Origin: Trichoplax sp. H2 | Taxonomy: Eukaryota; Placozoa; Uniplacotomia; Trichoplacea | Length of the DNA stretch: 64,000 bases | Direction: 5' to 3' | NCBI GenBank assembly: GCA_003344405.1 | Contig: NOWV01000142.1 | Location: forward strand, 62,001-126,000 | Part shown: positions 24,089 to 35,700 of the stretch, piece by piece | How the letters are laid out: each line of letters opens with the position of its first letter | How positions within the stretch are numbered: the first letter of the stretch is position 1 | Program-made: the position numbers and the translations under genes | The notes under the pieces: generated by a model | Told to the model about the DNA's origin: nothing | The model's input: the letters and a program-made list of their open reading frames with translations, nothing else | Databases searched by the model: none

Positions 24089-26278
24089 ATGAATGGCGAA
24101 GAAACTCAAGAAGTAGCCGAAGACGGCACTCGACTTTTTATTGGCGGCCTAAGCTCTGAAGTGGATAATACTAAACTTCGTGAAGCTTTTCAGCAATATG
24201 GACGCTTAAGAGAAGGTACAAAGTCGACCAATGTATTCAGTGACGCGCTTTATCTTGCTGAAACCAATTTTTTTTTTTCCCCTTTGCATCATCAAGTGTA
24301 GTACTGTAGTGTTGAACAACGTTGGAAATAATCCAACGTACAACGTGTAAAGCCATTTGCTTCTCTATCAACACTTAGTTTGATGCTGCTATGCTAACAC
24401 CCAGTATCTCGTGATTTTAAAAATGAAGACCCTTTTTACTGACAACGGTTGTTCATCTTCTTCCCATTCTGCGATAAAAAAAAAACTTTTTACTACGGTA
24501 CAAGCAGCCATATCAAAAATCCCTTCCCGTGAGTACGTTTTTTCTGCTCCATTTTTTTGTATCAAGTTGATCCAGGAAGCGTAATTATAAGTTAAACAAG
24601 TCATCATGCTACTGTGCTCCAAATGGATCTGCAGATTCTCGTCTTCAAAGTTGTTCCGTATACTGTAGGTCAACCCGATACAGTAATCCATGATTAAAAT
24701 GAAGAACGAATCACTAGCGTCCTAATAAATACATGACGTCAGTGTTATAGGAAGATGGAAGAAATACTGTAGATTTTTCCTTTTACCTCTATCAGCATTA
24801 TAAAAATAAAATCGTCACAATAGCGTCCATGTTTGGTAGTGCGCGTACATGAGTCTTAAAAATTGAAAAGTACAGCTGTACCTATGCAAAGCCTGTAAAA
24901 TAGAATTTTATAAAATAGCAAAGCAATATGACATAGGCTCGTAGTGAAATTCAATCTGTGTAATGACTAACAGTTTTGCTCATTTTTTGAATTGTATAGC
25001 GTTCGTAACTGTTGATAGGATGTCGGGTAGATCTCGTGGATTTGGATTTGTGTCGTTTTACGATCCGGAAGATGCACAAGATGCCATTGACCAGATGACT
25101 GGCAAGGTAAGCAGTAAACATAATAGACCAGGCAGTTGCTACAGAACATCCTAAGTCCCAATGGACGCTATGTTACTCAACGCGCAACGATTAACCATAC
25201 TAACAGTAAATTAATTGACGGTCATTTCATTTGTTAATTCTTTTTTTTAATCTAGTAATTTAATACCAGCATCGATTAATAGGGATAGTTTTTAGCGAGC
25301 ACAATCCCTCCCGTAGTAGTCAGCATTCCATCAACTGTAGAAAACAAAAAATTGAATGCCCGCACAGTATTTTGCTCCACTGCAGTAACTGTTTATACAG
25401 TAAAGAGTAAAAAGTATTCATGCTAGCGAGTAAAACTGCCTAGAACTGTTCCATCTCTCACTACGCCAAATTGGCTATATTTTAGCGCCATTTTGATTTG
25501 GAAACTTTTTTTTATGTAGGAGCTATGCGGTCGCAGCATTCGGGTTAGTCATGCTGTAAAACAAACTGATCGAGATTCAGGCAACGGCAGAAGAGGTGGC
25601 GGCGGCGGTCGAGGACGAGGTAGAGGTCGTGGTGGTGGCCCCGGAGGTTTCCGTCGTAAGCCATATAGCGATCCTCGTGGAGGACGTGATATGGATCGTG
25701 GTGGGCCTAGAGCAGGCGGTCCGCCACAAGATTATAATAATAACTACTACAATAAATATGGTGGAGATAGTGATCGCCAACCGTATTCGAGAGAAAATCG
25801 CGATAGTGGTAGTAGTTATCGACCAGAAGCAGCCAGTTATCAACCAGATTACCGAAGTGCTCCTAGCAGCGGCTATGGCACTAGTGCACCCTATAATAAG
25901 GAAGAACGATACGGTGGCAGCCAACCCCAAAGTCGTGGCGGATATGGCCAGAGACGTGGTAGTGGTGGACACCGTGGTGGTTATAGAAGTAATGTCCCTT
26001 CCAACTCCTATAGCGTAGATGATCGCAGTTCGCAATCTCATGCAGCGGGAATGTATCCTTCACGCGCAAGTGAAGGATATGCCCGCCGTGGCCAACCTTC
26101 AACTCCAGCAACTAGTGGTAGTGGTAGTATGGGTGGTGGTGCTGCTGCAGCCGCTGCTGGTGTTGGCGGCGGCTATCGAGGTAGCTGGAAAGATAGCAAC
26201 GCCAATCGTGGCGATCGTTTCGGAAGAGACAACCCAGCGAGGCAATCTTATCCTGCCCGGCCGGAATACCAATATTGA
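24089..26278 (+). CDS. RRM + RGG/GY-rich RNA-binding protein (CIRBP/RBM3-like layout)
   Basis: Exons 24089-24215, 25000-25106, 25520-26278 join in phase to give 330 aa. One RRM spans residues about 14-92: RNP2 LFIGGL (16-21), RNP1 GFGFVSF (56-62), and a closing strand GRSIRVSHA (82-90). It is followed by an RGG box (about 98-118) and a long Gly/Arg/Tyr/Ser-rich tail ending REYQY-like (PARPEYQY). The layout matches glycine-rich RRM proteins such as CIRBP, RBM3 and RBMX-type hnRNPs, which bind pre-mRNA or mRNA and enter RNP granules; the exact orthologue cannot be told by eye. The start is ATG 24089; the GTG just upstream is not used. The tail is encoded by a single exon rich in GGN/CGN codons, which produces several spurious overlapping frames. 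Intron 1 is 784 nt and intron 2 is 413 nt. Confidence 0.88.
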
Positions 26279-29129
26279 GGTTTGATCATACTGTAATATA
26301 GAAGTGACTGTATCTGCTATTCTAAATCATAGCGTATATATATATATACATCTACATTTTAATTCAATTTGCGGTATTGTAGGCTTTAATTATCATTATG
26401 TAATCCACTACTGGGTAAGATCACTTTTAGTAATAGAACATATCAAAGTTACATTTGCACTTTCCGTAATAATTTTTGGATTTGGTGTATCTTATATCGC
26501 TGATACCTTGTTAATTGACTATTTGCTAGAATAGTAGTAAGACCACTTTAGTCCTTGGAAGATAGTCTTGCCAGTATATTATTGTGCCTGCATTCACCGT
26601 TTCCCTCGCCACTTGCAATAATGAGGATATTTCTGTAAGGGTTGCATCTTTCTTTGGTGTATTAACATCTCAATGATACAATTTCACTCTCTAACTATTG
26701 GTTTACTACAATCATGAAAGAAGCGCAATGCGACTGTTTACCATTTCTTGCAGTAATTGCCAGCCACTTTTTCACCCCTTATTCAGTTCATCGTATTATA
26801 GGCTGGAATATTGATATCACTGCAGTAGTTCATAATGAACTAATACGAAAAAATTTTAGGAAAAGGCGAATGCATGAAAGCAAATGTTCTACCATTATGA
26901 AACTTTAACAATTTATATCAATCAATCGCCTATGCTCAGATCTTAAACCCTTGCATGCATTTACCTACAGCTTGTTATTGAAATTGCCGATGATCTTGCA
27001 ACAGTGTCTGCAAAAGAATGAGTTCTCTATTTCATTGAGTGCATTATATTATCCTCCACATATGATAAACGCTACACTCTTTAAGCGGAAGCCAATGTTA
27101 ACAGATGATTGCTTTATTGAAATGTTGGTAATATAACTACTTTGAGGTGTCAATCTCGTTTATTCACTCAAGTTTCAATATTGTTCATGACCGCCTGCTT
27201 AGATTGCGTATCAATTGTATGTATATGCATTGCCCATGGAATTAGAGTAGTTCTTCATCGTTGATGTTACGCTAACAGCAATCTGCAGTTTAAGATCAGA
27301 ACTATTACACATCTTAATGCATGTACAACATTGCATACACGATGATCACTAAAACCTATGACGACTTATCCAAAAGTACCTACTACCGATATGGAAATAA
27401 CTTTTTTAAGATACCATAATAAAAGAGTTTTGTATCATCTGCCCCAAACTCTTTTGCCTCAGCAGCCCGTATGAGTAGCAGTGATGTGGCCAAATAACCG
27501 ACCGCATTATACCTTTACAAATTAACTGAATTTGATCTTAAAGTAGACAGAGTCGATGCGTTAGTTTATGATGAGTTTAACTGAATTTGATTTTAAAGTA
27601 GACAGAATCGATATATTAGTTTATAATGAGTTATAAATATGGATTTACCGAGTTTACCTACTACTTCCTATCAGTCGACAGAAATGTGCACAACTTACGA
27701 GAGTTAACACCCAAACCGATAAAACGCTCTATGAACTACTTGTATACCTGTAAAGATTGCAATACTGTCTACATTGTAACTTTCTGAAAGCAATTTTTTG
27801 TCCTGTTAGCTTTTACCACGACTGACACGTTTTGTACGTGATTAGCAAGAAGAAACTTTGGTCGTACCATAAACTTTCGTTAATCCTGACAATCCTAACC
27901 TGTCTCGGATGATATTATTTCGAAAGTATCCCATTAACTTAAACTAGCGAGAAATTGTTTCATTATTGTAATTAGTTACCATAATTCTCCAGTAGATAAT
28001 TTTGTATTTGCTTCCTGCTGATGTGTCACAATTTTATGTGGCAACTTTTCATGTACAAGTACCTCTAAATAGGCTTTAGCGTTACATCTCTTTGATGTAA
28101 GTTATGTACACTACTATGAATCTTATGCATATTACAAACTTTTCCGTTCTTGCCTATTGGATGAGCTATATATAATACGTTGATTTTCGAAGAAGAAGAA
28201 GCTTGAGATTGACAGTGTCTGAGCTTGAAGACTAACGACTTTCAAAATGCAGAGTTTTCTGAATTTTCGAAACGTTGAATATTTAACAACTAAATTTTTA
28301 AGCTTATGACGAATAAATTGCAGATTGACTGTCTTTGTCTTGCAATACTGCTATATCAAATCCATATGCCATTCTTGTGAGCTTTATAATAACACCATTT
28401 CAAGTAAACTGACGAGAAAAGGTCAAGAGCGTATCGATATATTGATACTTAGCGTGATTCTTGTGTGATGTTTCTAAAAACTCTTAATTTTCGTAATTGT
28501 AATTTCAATCGACGGCATCAATTTAGTTGATAACTTGAGAATGTATACCGATTTGTTATGGATATAGTAGTAGTAATAATGACAATGTGATCTAATCTCT
28601 ATAAATTGCTGCACTATTTGCTATGTATGTCGTGCGCCATCATGCTCAAGTTAAACGAATTCTTCGAAGATCTATGCATATTTGTTGTAGCTGTGATACT
28701 ATGCTGATACCTTACGCCTACATTGTACAGATTGTCATCAGTAATTTAACTTAGTCTAAGAGAGCAGATCCGGTTCCGTGTTAGCAATTTCTAGAGTTCA
28801 TCTGATAGTGAAACGGTGCTGCCGACAAAAATAAATGAATGTCTCACTTAATCTCATAGAATGACTGGCATCAATCTGAAATGCAATTGAAACGTATGAT
28901 AGGGACCTGTACATGCGGTGTGAAGCAGATCTTGCTGATATATACATATATCTTATCTCATGAAGACCTCTTAATTAATTATCAATAGATAAATTCACGT
29001 GTAATTACAGCTTTTAAACGGTAGCAGCTTCGCACGGTACAGTCGTAAAATCACTTTTATTTGAGGAGAGGATACTAGTATGCACAATGCAGCCTCGTAC
29101 AAGTTTTGCGTTGAATATATATTATAATA
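26279..29129. other. intergenic, no gene seen
   Basis: AT-rich DNA downstream of the RNA-binding gene. A short TA microsatellite lies near 26335-26350, and a two-copy 55-bp tandem repeat at 27523-27632. Open frames of 60-76 codons near 26304, 26714 and 26951 have no family resemblance and no splice context. They could be 3' UTR of the preceding gene at best. Confidence 0.6.
27523..27632. repeat. 55-bp tandem duplication
   Basis: Two adjacent copies of a 55-bp unit starting TAACTGAATTTGAT, at 27523 and 27578, differ at a few positions only. Confidence 0.85.
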
Positions 29130-29439
29130 ATGCAAGGAAGCCAATCCGACTTTGAAAATCAACTAGTTAGAAGTGATAGTGATGCGAGCACACCCAGTAA
29201 AATTATTTATCAGATGCTAGCATCCGGACGTGAGTTAATCAAACTTTGATCAATGCTATTAATAAGCACTCCAGAACATATCGAATTGATATGATAATTG
29301 AACAGAAAATTAATACCTTGTGTTGTAAAACTTTTTCGAGTGTGCGATTACTAAGGACTTTCAACAAGCTTTAATAGATAGCGATGACGTATTGGTTAAA
29401 TTAAGGACTGCTTTGTCTGCTTTCATTATAAACGTCTAG
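29130..29439 (+). CDS. doubtful two-exon micro-gene, 56 codons, unknown
   Basis: A stretch with coding-like composition starts at ATG 29130 (MQGSQSDFENQLVRSDSDA...) and ends at a good donor (GAC|GTGAGT, exon end 29229). A second open stretch reads IDSDDVLVKLRTALSAFIINV and stops at TAG 29437-29439. Joining 29130-29229 to 29369-29439 through a weak acceptor (CAACAAG) keeps frame and gives 56 aa. I recognise no family. Acidic Ser/Asp residues followed by a hydrophobic helix-like end are all that can be seen. It could equally be chance, or part of a longer gene whose other exons I missed. Confidence 0.25.
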
Positions 29440-29741
29440 TAGAACTGTGTAATACAGTAAATCACATCGTCGCTGTAGGTATTCAAGTTAAATAAACTGA
29501 TTATATTATAAAATTGAATCTTTGTCGGACTTCTTTGTGTAGCACAAGTTGAATATTTTAGATAATATGCCGGTAGACTATACCGAATAACCTTTACTCA
29601 TGTATAGCATGATTTTAAGGTGTTGAAAGATAACTTTCTTGCAGTGTTTTATGGCCAGATAAATGATAATGAAGCGATACTTTAGAATAAATACTACGAT
29701 CACATCGTAGGTAAGTTAGTAGCTGTTCACACAACTAAACT

Positions 29742-29798
29742 TAGTACCATTTTGAGTCTTAATTGAGTATTTCCAAATAAAGACTCAAAATGGTACTA
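29742..29798. ncRNA. perfect 19-bp hairpin, candidate structured RNA or MITE remnant
   Basis: The left arm 29742-29760 (TAGTACCATTTTGAGTCTT) is the exact reverse complement of 29780-29798, with a 19-nt loop. The size suits a short-hairpin or pre-miRNA-like fold, but also a miniature inverted-repeat element. It lies in gene-free DNA and has no flanking target duplication that I can see. Confidence 0.4.
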
Positions 29799-30090
29799 TC
29801 TTGATGGAATATAACCAAGGAAGACCTTGAACGGTTCACAAGTAACCTTATACCGTATATGAGTGCATAAATGCAATAATTCCCATGCAGCCTAATATTT
29901 ATATTTCAATATAAGGTGGCAACTTTATTGTTTAAAGAATGCTAAACTTTAAAATAAGCATATGATAACTGGCAGCGTTTATTCTAGTAAAGCACAGTTA
30001 TTCTACGTTAAATCCAATCATATTCGATCGATCATAATTATTATTAGAGTCTTATTCGCTAATCTTAGCGCAAAATAAGTACCCTACAGA

Positions 30091-31886
30091 TCACTGTTTT
30101 TTAAATCGAGATCTTAAGTGTTCTTGTAGCGGATACTGTTCCGTTTCCATCAGCATGATATACTCTAAATCTCCATCCTCCAAGAGTTTATAAATCTTTT
30201 GAACCTATACAAATAGATAAGAATCACACATAAATTTTCAAACCAAGTCGTTATCAAACTTGTAATCCATAAATGCTATAAAATTTTGTAGCTCAAACTG
30301 CGTTGAAAGGTTTGCCCATTTTATTATCAGACGAATAAACGTGAATCATAGCTAAAACATCGCGACTCTAAGCTGAACGAATGAACAACGCTATGGGGCG
30401 CACCTTTGTTACTTTAGGAGGTTTCGAATCCGATTTTCTTGTAATATCTGTAGTCGTCACGGTAATTTGATTGTTCGTCATTTCACCTTCCATAATATCG
30501 CAGACACCTGAAAAAGGATGTAAATAGATATACGAGTACATGAAATTATACAGTATGCTACGCTTGCAACAGTATTTTCTAAAATATTAGCTGCAATGTT
30601 CCTACTGTACACGTATTTTTTTTAAGAACTTTGTTTGACGATATTACGTGTACTGCTTGAAGCAATGATGTTCAAAAGTCCTTTCGCAACTACGCTAATG
30701 CTGTGTTAAGGTATGGACTACTAAAGGGAACATTTGGTTGTCGATTACTAAGGTGATTTACCGCTTTGATGCATTATGGTCTTATACCGTACGAGCTCAC
30801 ATAAATTCAGTTATCAAGTGTTATACTTGTATTATTGAAAGTGCATCCGTAAAGTACGCTATGTGCATGGAAAGACCTCTGTAGTAATTATTAATTTCGA
30901 TATCAACTATACGCGTACCGGCGTAAGTACTTCTTCGCTAGCTGTAACTCTACTCATTGACTTCTCGTACGGTAGTCCATGCTTTTACCCAAGTACAGTA
31001 ATAAGATAGGTTGTAGTAGCAATGTGTATACATGAACATTTTACACAACTTGTACTTAGGTACTCGAATGTACTGTATCGGTAGCCGAAGCAGGCATTAC
31101 ATTATCCATTCTGAGCAATATTGTACAATCCTATCACAAGTCATATTAATCTAAGTAGGATTGCAAGTAATAGAAGAAAAGAGCGTATTAAATTACTAGA
31201 GTTAAGTCACAAGATTCTGTAAGGACAGCGAAATGATAGTACAATGCAGGTATTGACTAACCCAGGTTATGAGCAATAGCAGCTTTGACGTGATTGCGAT
31301 CAAAGAACCAAAAGCCACTCTCAAAATGCATCGGTGTGTTATTCGTCAGATGCCAACTGCTTGATTGAAACTGTAGATTGGGCTGGCCAACATGGGAAAA
31401 TTTAATTTCCTCCTTATAGGAAAATGATTTAATGTTAGGATAGATGCCATCTCCTTGGCCACTCCAGGTGCCTAACAGCCAAGAGACATCCTGTAATGAT
31501 TCGTGCAAGTGACATTTATCTACCAAAAGAGCAGACGAGTATTTTCAGTTCCTCCACAAATTAAAAGTTTATACACCATTATGGAATTAAATATTCTACA
31601 AGTAAGTAGTGCCATTACACATTAAAACAGAATAATATAATGTGTTAAGTCAGGCGCTTCCTTTCTAGTTTGACTTATTATCCAGATAGAGCATTAATGG
31701 GTAAAGTCTTGTACTAGTGGAAGATTCAAGCTCTACATTGCTGTAGAAAGATGGTGCAGCTGAACTGATTGAGCTGCAAGATCGTGCATGCAGTTTACTA
31801 TGGATTACATAGTATTACAAATTCATCCTGTCTCAATGTTGCAGCCATAGCTAACTTATCTATCTTACAATCACCTTACCTGCCAT
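30091..31886 (-). CDS. stand-alone nitrobindin (homologue of the THAP4 C-terminal domain)
   Basis: Exons (5' to 3') 31880-31886, 31262-31519, 30404-30507, 30091-30204 join in phase to give 160 aa, about the length of one nitrobindin barrel. The family signature GTWSGQGDGIYP lies at residues 19-30, followed by HVGQP and a closing segment with His152 (QEHLRSRFKK), which aligns with the haem-ligand histidine of nitrobindins. The family folds as a ten-stranded beta-barrel binding haem b. It reacts with NO or peroxynitrite chemistry. In human THAP4 the domain is fused to a THAP zinc finger; here the coding sequence starts MADKCHLHE directly at the barrel, so no THAP finger is present. The first exon contributes only ATGGCAG, but its strong donor (GTAAGG) and matching phase support it. 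Transcribed divergently from IFT80, 839 bp away. Confidence 0.85.
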
Positions 31887-32725
31887 GTTAGACTGCGAAG
31901 AAAATAATAAAGCCTGCAAGAATTTTCGACTAAATCTTCCACCAGTGATAGCTGTTGACAGAGCATGAAAGCGCATCTTCCACAAGATACTGACTACAGT
32001 ACTGTATAGTGTTTACAAATATCAAAGTCCTGATCGATAATTATGGACTGTCCCATACACCATCATCAATAGCGATCTTTCCAATACTAGATGCTATACA
32101 GCGGAGTCTTCATCCAAACCATCCACAGATACTGACTGAGTACGCGCATATTGTCCAAATCACGGAAGCATGGACACCGGACCCTGGTGTACAGTACATT
32201 GTATTGTAAACTGTACACTGTACAGCAGGGTACTTCGATTGAGAAGAAGACCTTCCGTCCGTCCTTTTCTGCCATTCAGCTGGTATAAAGTCTTGACTCA
32301 CTTTCTACTTTTCACGGCAAGCTTTATAGTAAGCCATATAGCAGTAGGTGATATTTGGGTGGCTTTCCCTACGAAAGCATCGTACCCCTGTGTAGTTTCC
32401 TGGCGCTACGGTACCATAGTAAACAAGTAGTTTACTACAGCCTACAATTAGTGGCTAGAATGTTAACGGTAACCATAGTGATATTGCAGTTACATTGATG
32501 AGCCCATACAAGGTTTTAATATCAAGATGCTGCCCTAGACTACATATCATTATCGAAAACTGTTACAAGTTCAATTCCTCGTATTCTACTGCATTCTGTA
32601 GAGGAAAATACTTTATAAAAGTGACTTTTACCGATTCTCAAGCGCTTATAAAAGTGACTTTTGCCAGTTCTCAAGCGCAATTCTCGACTATTAAAGATTA
32701 CTTTTTAACGAATTTCATCGCGAAA
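31887..32725. promoter_or_regulatory. shared spacer of the divergent nitrobindin/IFT80 pair
   Basis: 839 bp separate the two start codons, so both promoters must lie here or overlap. It contains palindromic GTACAGTAC-type words around 31990-32230 and a doubled 33-bp unit with two TATAAAAG boxes close to the IFT80 start. Open frames at 32009-32430 overlap each other on both strands and look like chance. Confidence 0.5.
32613..32678 (+). promoter_or_regulatory. IFT80: 33-bp tandem duplication carrying two TATAAAAG boxes upstream of IFT80
   Basis: Unit 32613-32645 is repeated at 32646-32678 with two or three changes. Each copy holds TATAAAAG (32614-32621 and 32647-32654), 112 and 79 bp before the ATG at 32726. 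A duplicated TATA-like element in this position could give two start sites. Confidence 0.5.
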
Positions 32726-35700
32726 ATGAGGTTCAAGATCTCCCATTTAAATGAACAACATCATATCCTTTTCTATCAAAAGCTAACTACGTGATGGATA
32801 GTAATAGCAATGGGTTTAACAATAATATTGTTATATTATACTCGTTATAGTACTGCAGTTTCTGTATCATAATAAAATTAGCTTAAAAAAAATAGTTTGT
32901 ACAAAAAATTTTCTAACATTTCTCATGAAAAGAGTGACAGGTAGGGCAGTATGTGCAATAAGATGCTACTGCCGCGAACACGAATAATAAAAAATGATTA
33001 AATTAAAATGAAATCACAATTGACTTAACCATTTTTACATCAAGATTTAGTCAGTTGCTTAGGATGGATTACAGCAGATGAGCTATACTCGTGCGGGTAA
33101 GTAAAGATAAAAGTTTAGATAAAATTGAATTTATCGACTGCACAATAGGTAGCAATATTGAAATTTCAAAAAATTCATAATTGTAATCCTTATATGCGAT
33201 ATGCAATTTACGCGCACGTACAATGATATAATTATACTGTCAGTACTGAAAGTAGAGTTAGTAATCTTTGTTGTTCATACTATCCACGTAGATAAGTGCC
33301 GTAGGTCTAATAACAAATCAAGCTTGATACTTTCAACTGTAAAAATATATAGGACTCTACAAAATATTACTAACTCCTCATTCAAGTTCACATTTTCTAA
33401 ATTTTAATCTTAATTACGGCTCGGATATAGTGATGATCACCAAATGCTCAAATGGAGCTTACTATCGGAAGACACAAAACAGGTAATTACAGCTACATTC
33501 TGGCGTATAATTATTATTTAATCGACAAGCAACTTAAATAATGTACATTCGAATGTATTTTATGTAGGTCGCTAAGTTGCCCGCTGAAATCTATGCTACT
33601 GATATGCACTGGTTTCCAAAACTAATCAGCGGCAAGAAGCAATCGCAACCTGAAATTTTAGCCTTAGGATCAACTGATGGTACAGATTGTGACGTCGTTA
33701 CAGAAACATTTATTACTAACTTAATCAATTATAGCCTTAAAGAAAGTAATAGCATACAAAAAATCATCTACTAGGTAAACTTCATCTAATATCCAAAAAT
33801 GGCCGAGTTGAAAAATCCGTCGACGCTCATAAAGGTGCTGTCCTAGCCACAAGATGGAGCTATGATGGCAGTGCTCTAGTAACAGGTAAAAAAAAACTAT
33901 TGATTGACACCTTTCGTAACTACTATTTTTGAAAATCACTTTCTAACCAATCATACTTACTTCAGCGGGTGAAGATGGCCACGTTAAAATTTGGTCAAGA
34001 AGCGGAATGCTACGTTCAACTCTGAACCAAGCAGGTAAAACTCAGCCTAGCACATTATTATTTATCTAGCAATGTTAGTGAAAAATTATATCCATAATAC
34101 CCTTCATCATGACTCCCTAGCTTCTCCAGTCTATTCTACCGTTTGGAGTCCGGACTCGGATCAGGTTCTTCATACTTTTGGGAAAGAGTTGATTATTAAA
34201 CCTTTGCAGCCCACATCGAAACCTATCCAGGTGATCATTCGATACCAGATAACGCCGATAAGGCTTGCAACGACTTATCTATGTCTTGTGGTTGATTTTA
34301 CTGGACATTTATCGTAAGTATTCATGCGTTTTTATATTTCGATATAGTGGAAAGCCCACGATGGAGTTATTTTAAAAGCCGACTGGAATCCAATCAACAA
34401 TCTTATCATTTCCGGAGGTGAAGACTGTAAATATAAGGTACATAAAATATAGTGAATACAAGTATTTAGCACTTGTCATGTAAAATTTTATGACATCACC
34501 ATTTGTAATTTTAACTATATTCGTATTATACACCTCTATCTTCTATAAATAATTTAAGGTTTGGGATTCATATGGCCGACTATTATATGCAAGTCAAGCC
34601 CATGAATTCCCAGTTACTTCACTATCATGGTCTCCTGATGGTACGAATAAGCTACAATCGTAATAAATTATGTAAATATAGTAAATTTTTGATCCAATAC
34701 TTCATTATCATTTATCGTCCTTTTCAGGTGAACTGTTTGCAGTCGGATTATTTAACACGTTGCGACTATGTGATAGAAGAGGGGTATGCACTTTTACATT
34801 AGAATACCTATAGCGCTTAGCATTAACTGTTAATATTTTTTCTATAATCTCTTGAACTATTTTACCGGATGCAATATTAATCTTTAATTTCTAATCAGTG
34901 GTCGTACAGTATGGATAAACTTAACACAGGATCGATATTTAGTATCGCTTGGTCGAGCGATGGTACTCAACTTGCTGGCGCATGCGGAAATGGTCAAGTT
35001 ATATTTGCCAATGTAGTAGAACGGTCGGTTTCGTATAAAATTGTCATGAAATAGTCGGTATAATGAAAAGCATCATATAATTAGCCGATATGGACGTATT
35101 ATTAATTCTCTAGACGCCTAGAATGGAAGAATTTTGAAATAACTATCACCGATTCCAAAACTATCAACGTTAATGATGTCAGTAATGATTCAAAAGAAAT
35201 ACTAGGTACGATATTAAAAATACGTGAAAAAGTGCAATATTAACTGCAGAGAAATTTTAATTGACTCTTACAATTCTGAAAGTTAGCTATTTATAGCAAT
35301 ATTCTCACATTTGTTAACAGAGATTCAAAATTTACTATTAAGTACAACACATTTTATTATCATAGATTTTCGAGACAGAATTATTAAGACTAGCCTTTCG
35401 CATGATCATTTACTTGTTACAACCACAACGCAATGCTACATCTATAGGTAAGAATTACGAAATATATTGATATTTTATTAAATATCTCATAGTCTGTGCA
35501 ATCATATCTATATGCAATAGTTTATAATTATATTTAGGTAATTAGTATCTTGATAAAATTCAGATACTAACATAAAATAAACTTACATATTAAATAACAG
35601 CTGTAAGAATTGGAATACGCCCATAATTATCGACTTAAAAGACAGCACAGTTAGCTTGATCCTGCAATCAGAAAAGTAATATTGACGAATAATCATAATC

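Noticed and set aside
25577-26111. Long open frames on both strands overlapping the 3' exon of the RNA-binding gene
   Set aside because: They are shadows of the Gly/Arg-rich tail; their translations are low-complexity, while frame and RRM similarity fix the real frame.
32009-32430. Overlapping open frames on both strands in the nitrobindin/IFT80 spacer
   Set aside because: No similarity, mutual overlap, and palindromic repeat content explain them.
32726-32794. GT or GC donor for the first IFT80 intron (ACT AC|GTGATG or AAAA|GCTAAC)
   Set aside because: Neither gives the phase required by the next exon, and both add residues absent from the family; the AT-AC reading fits exactly.
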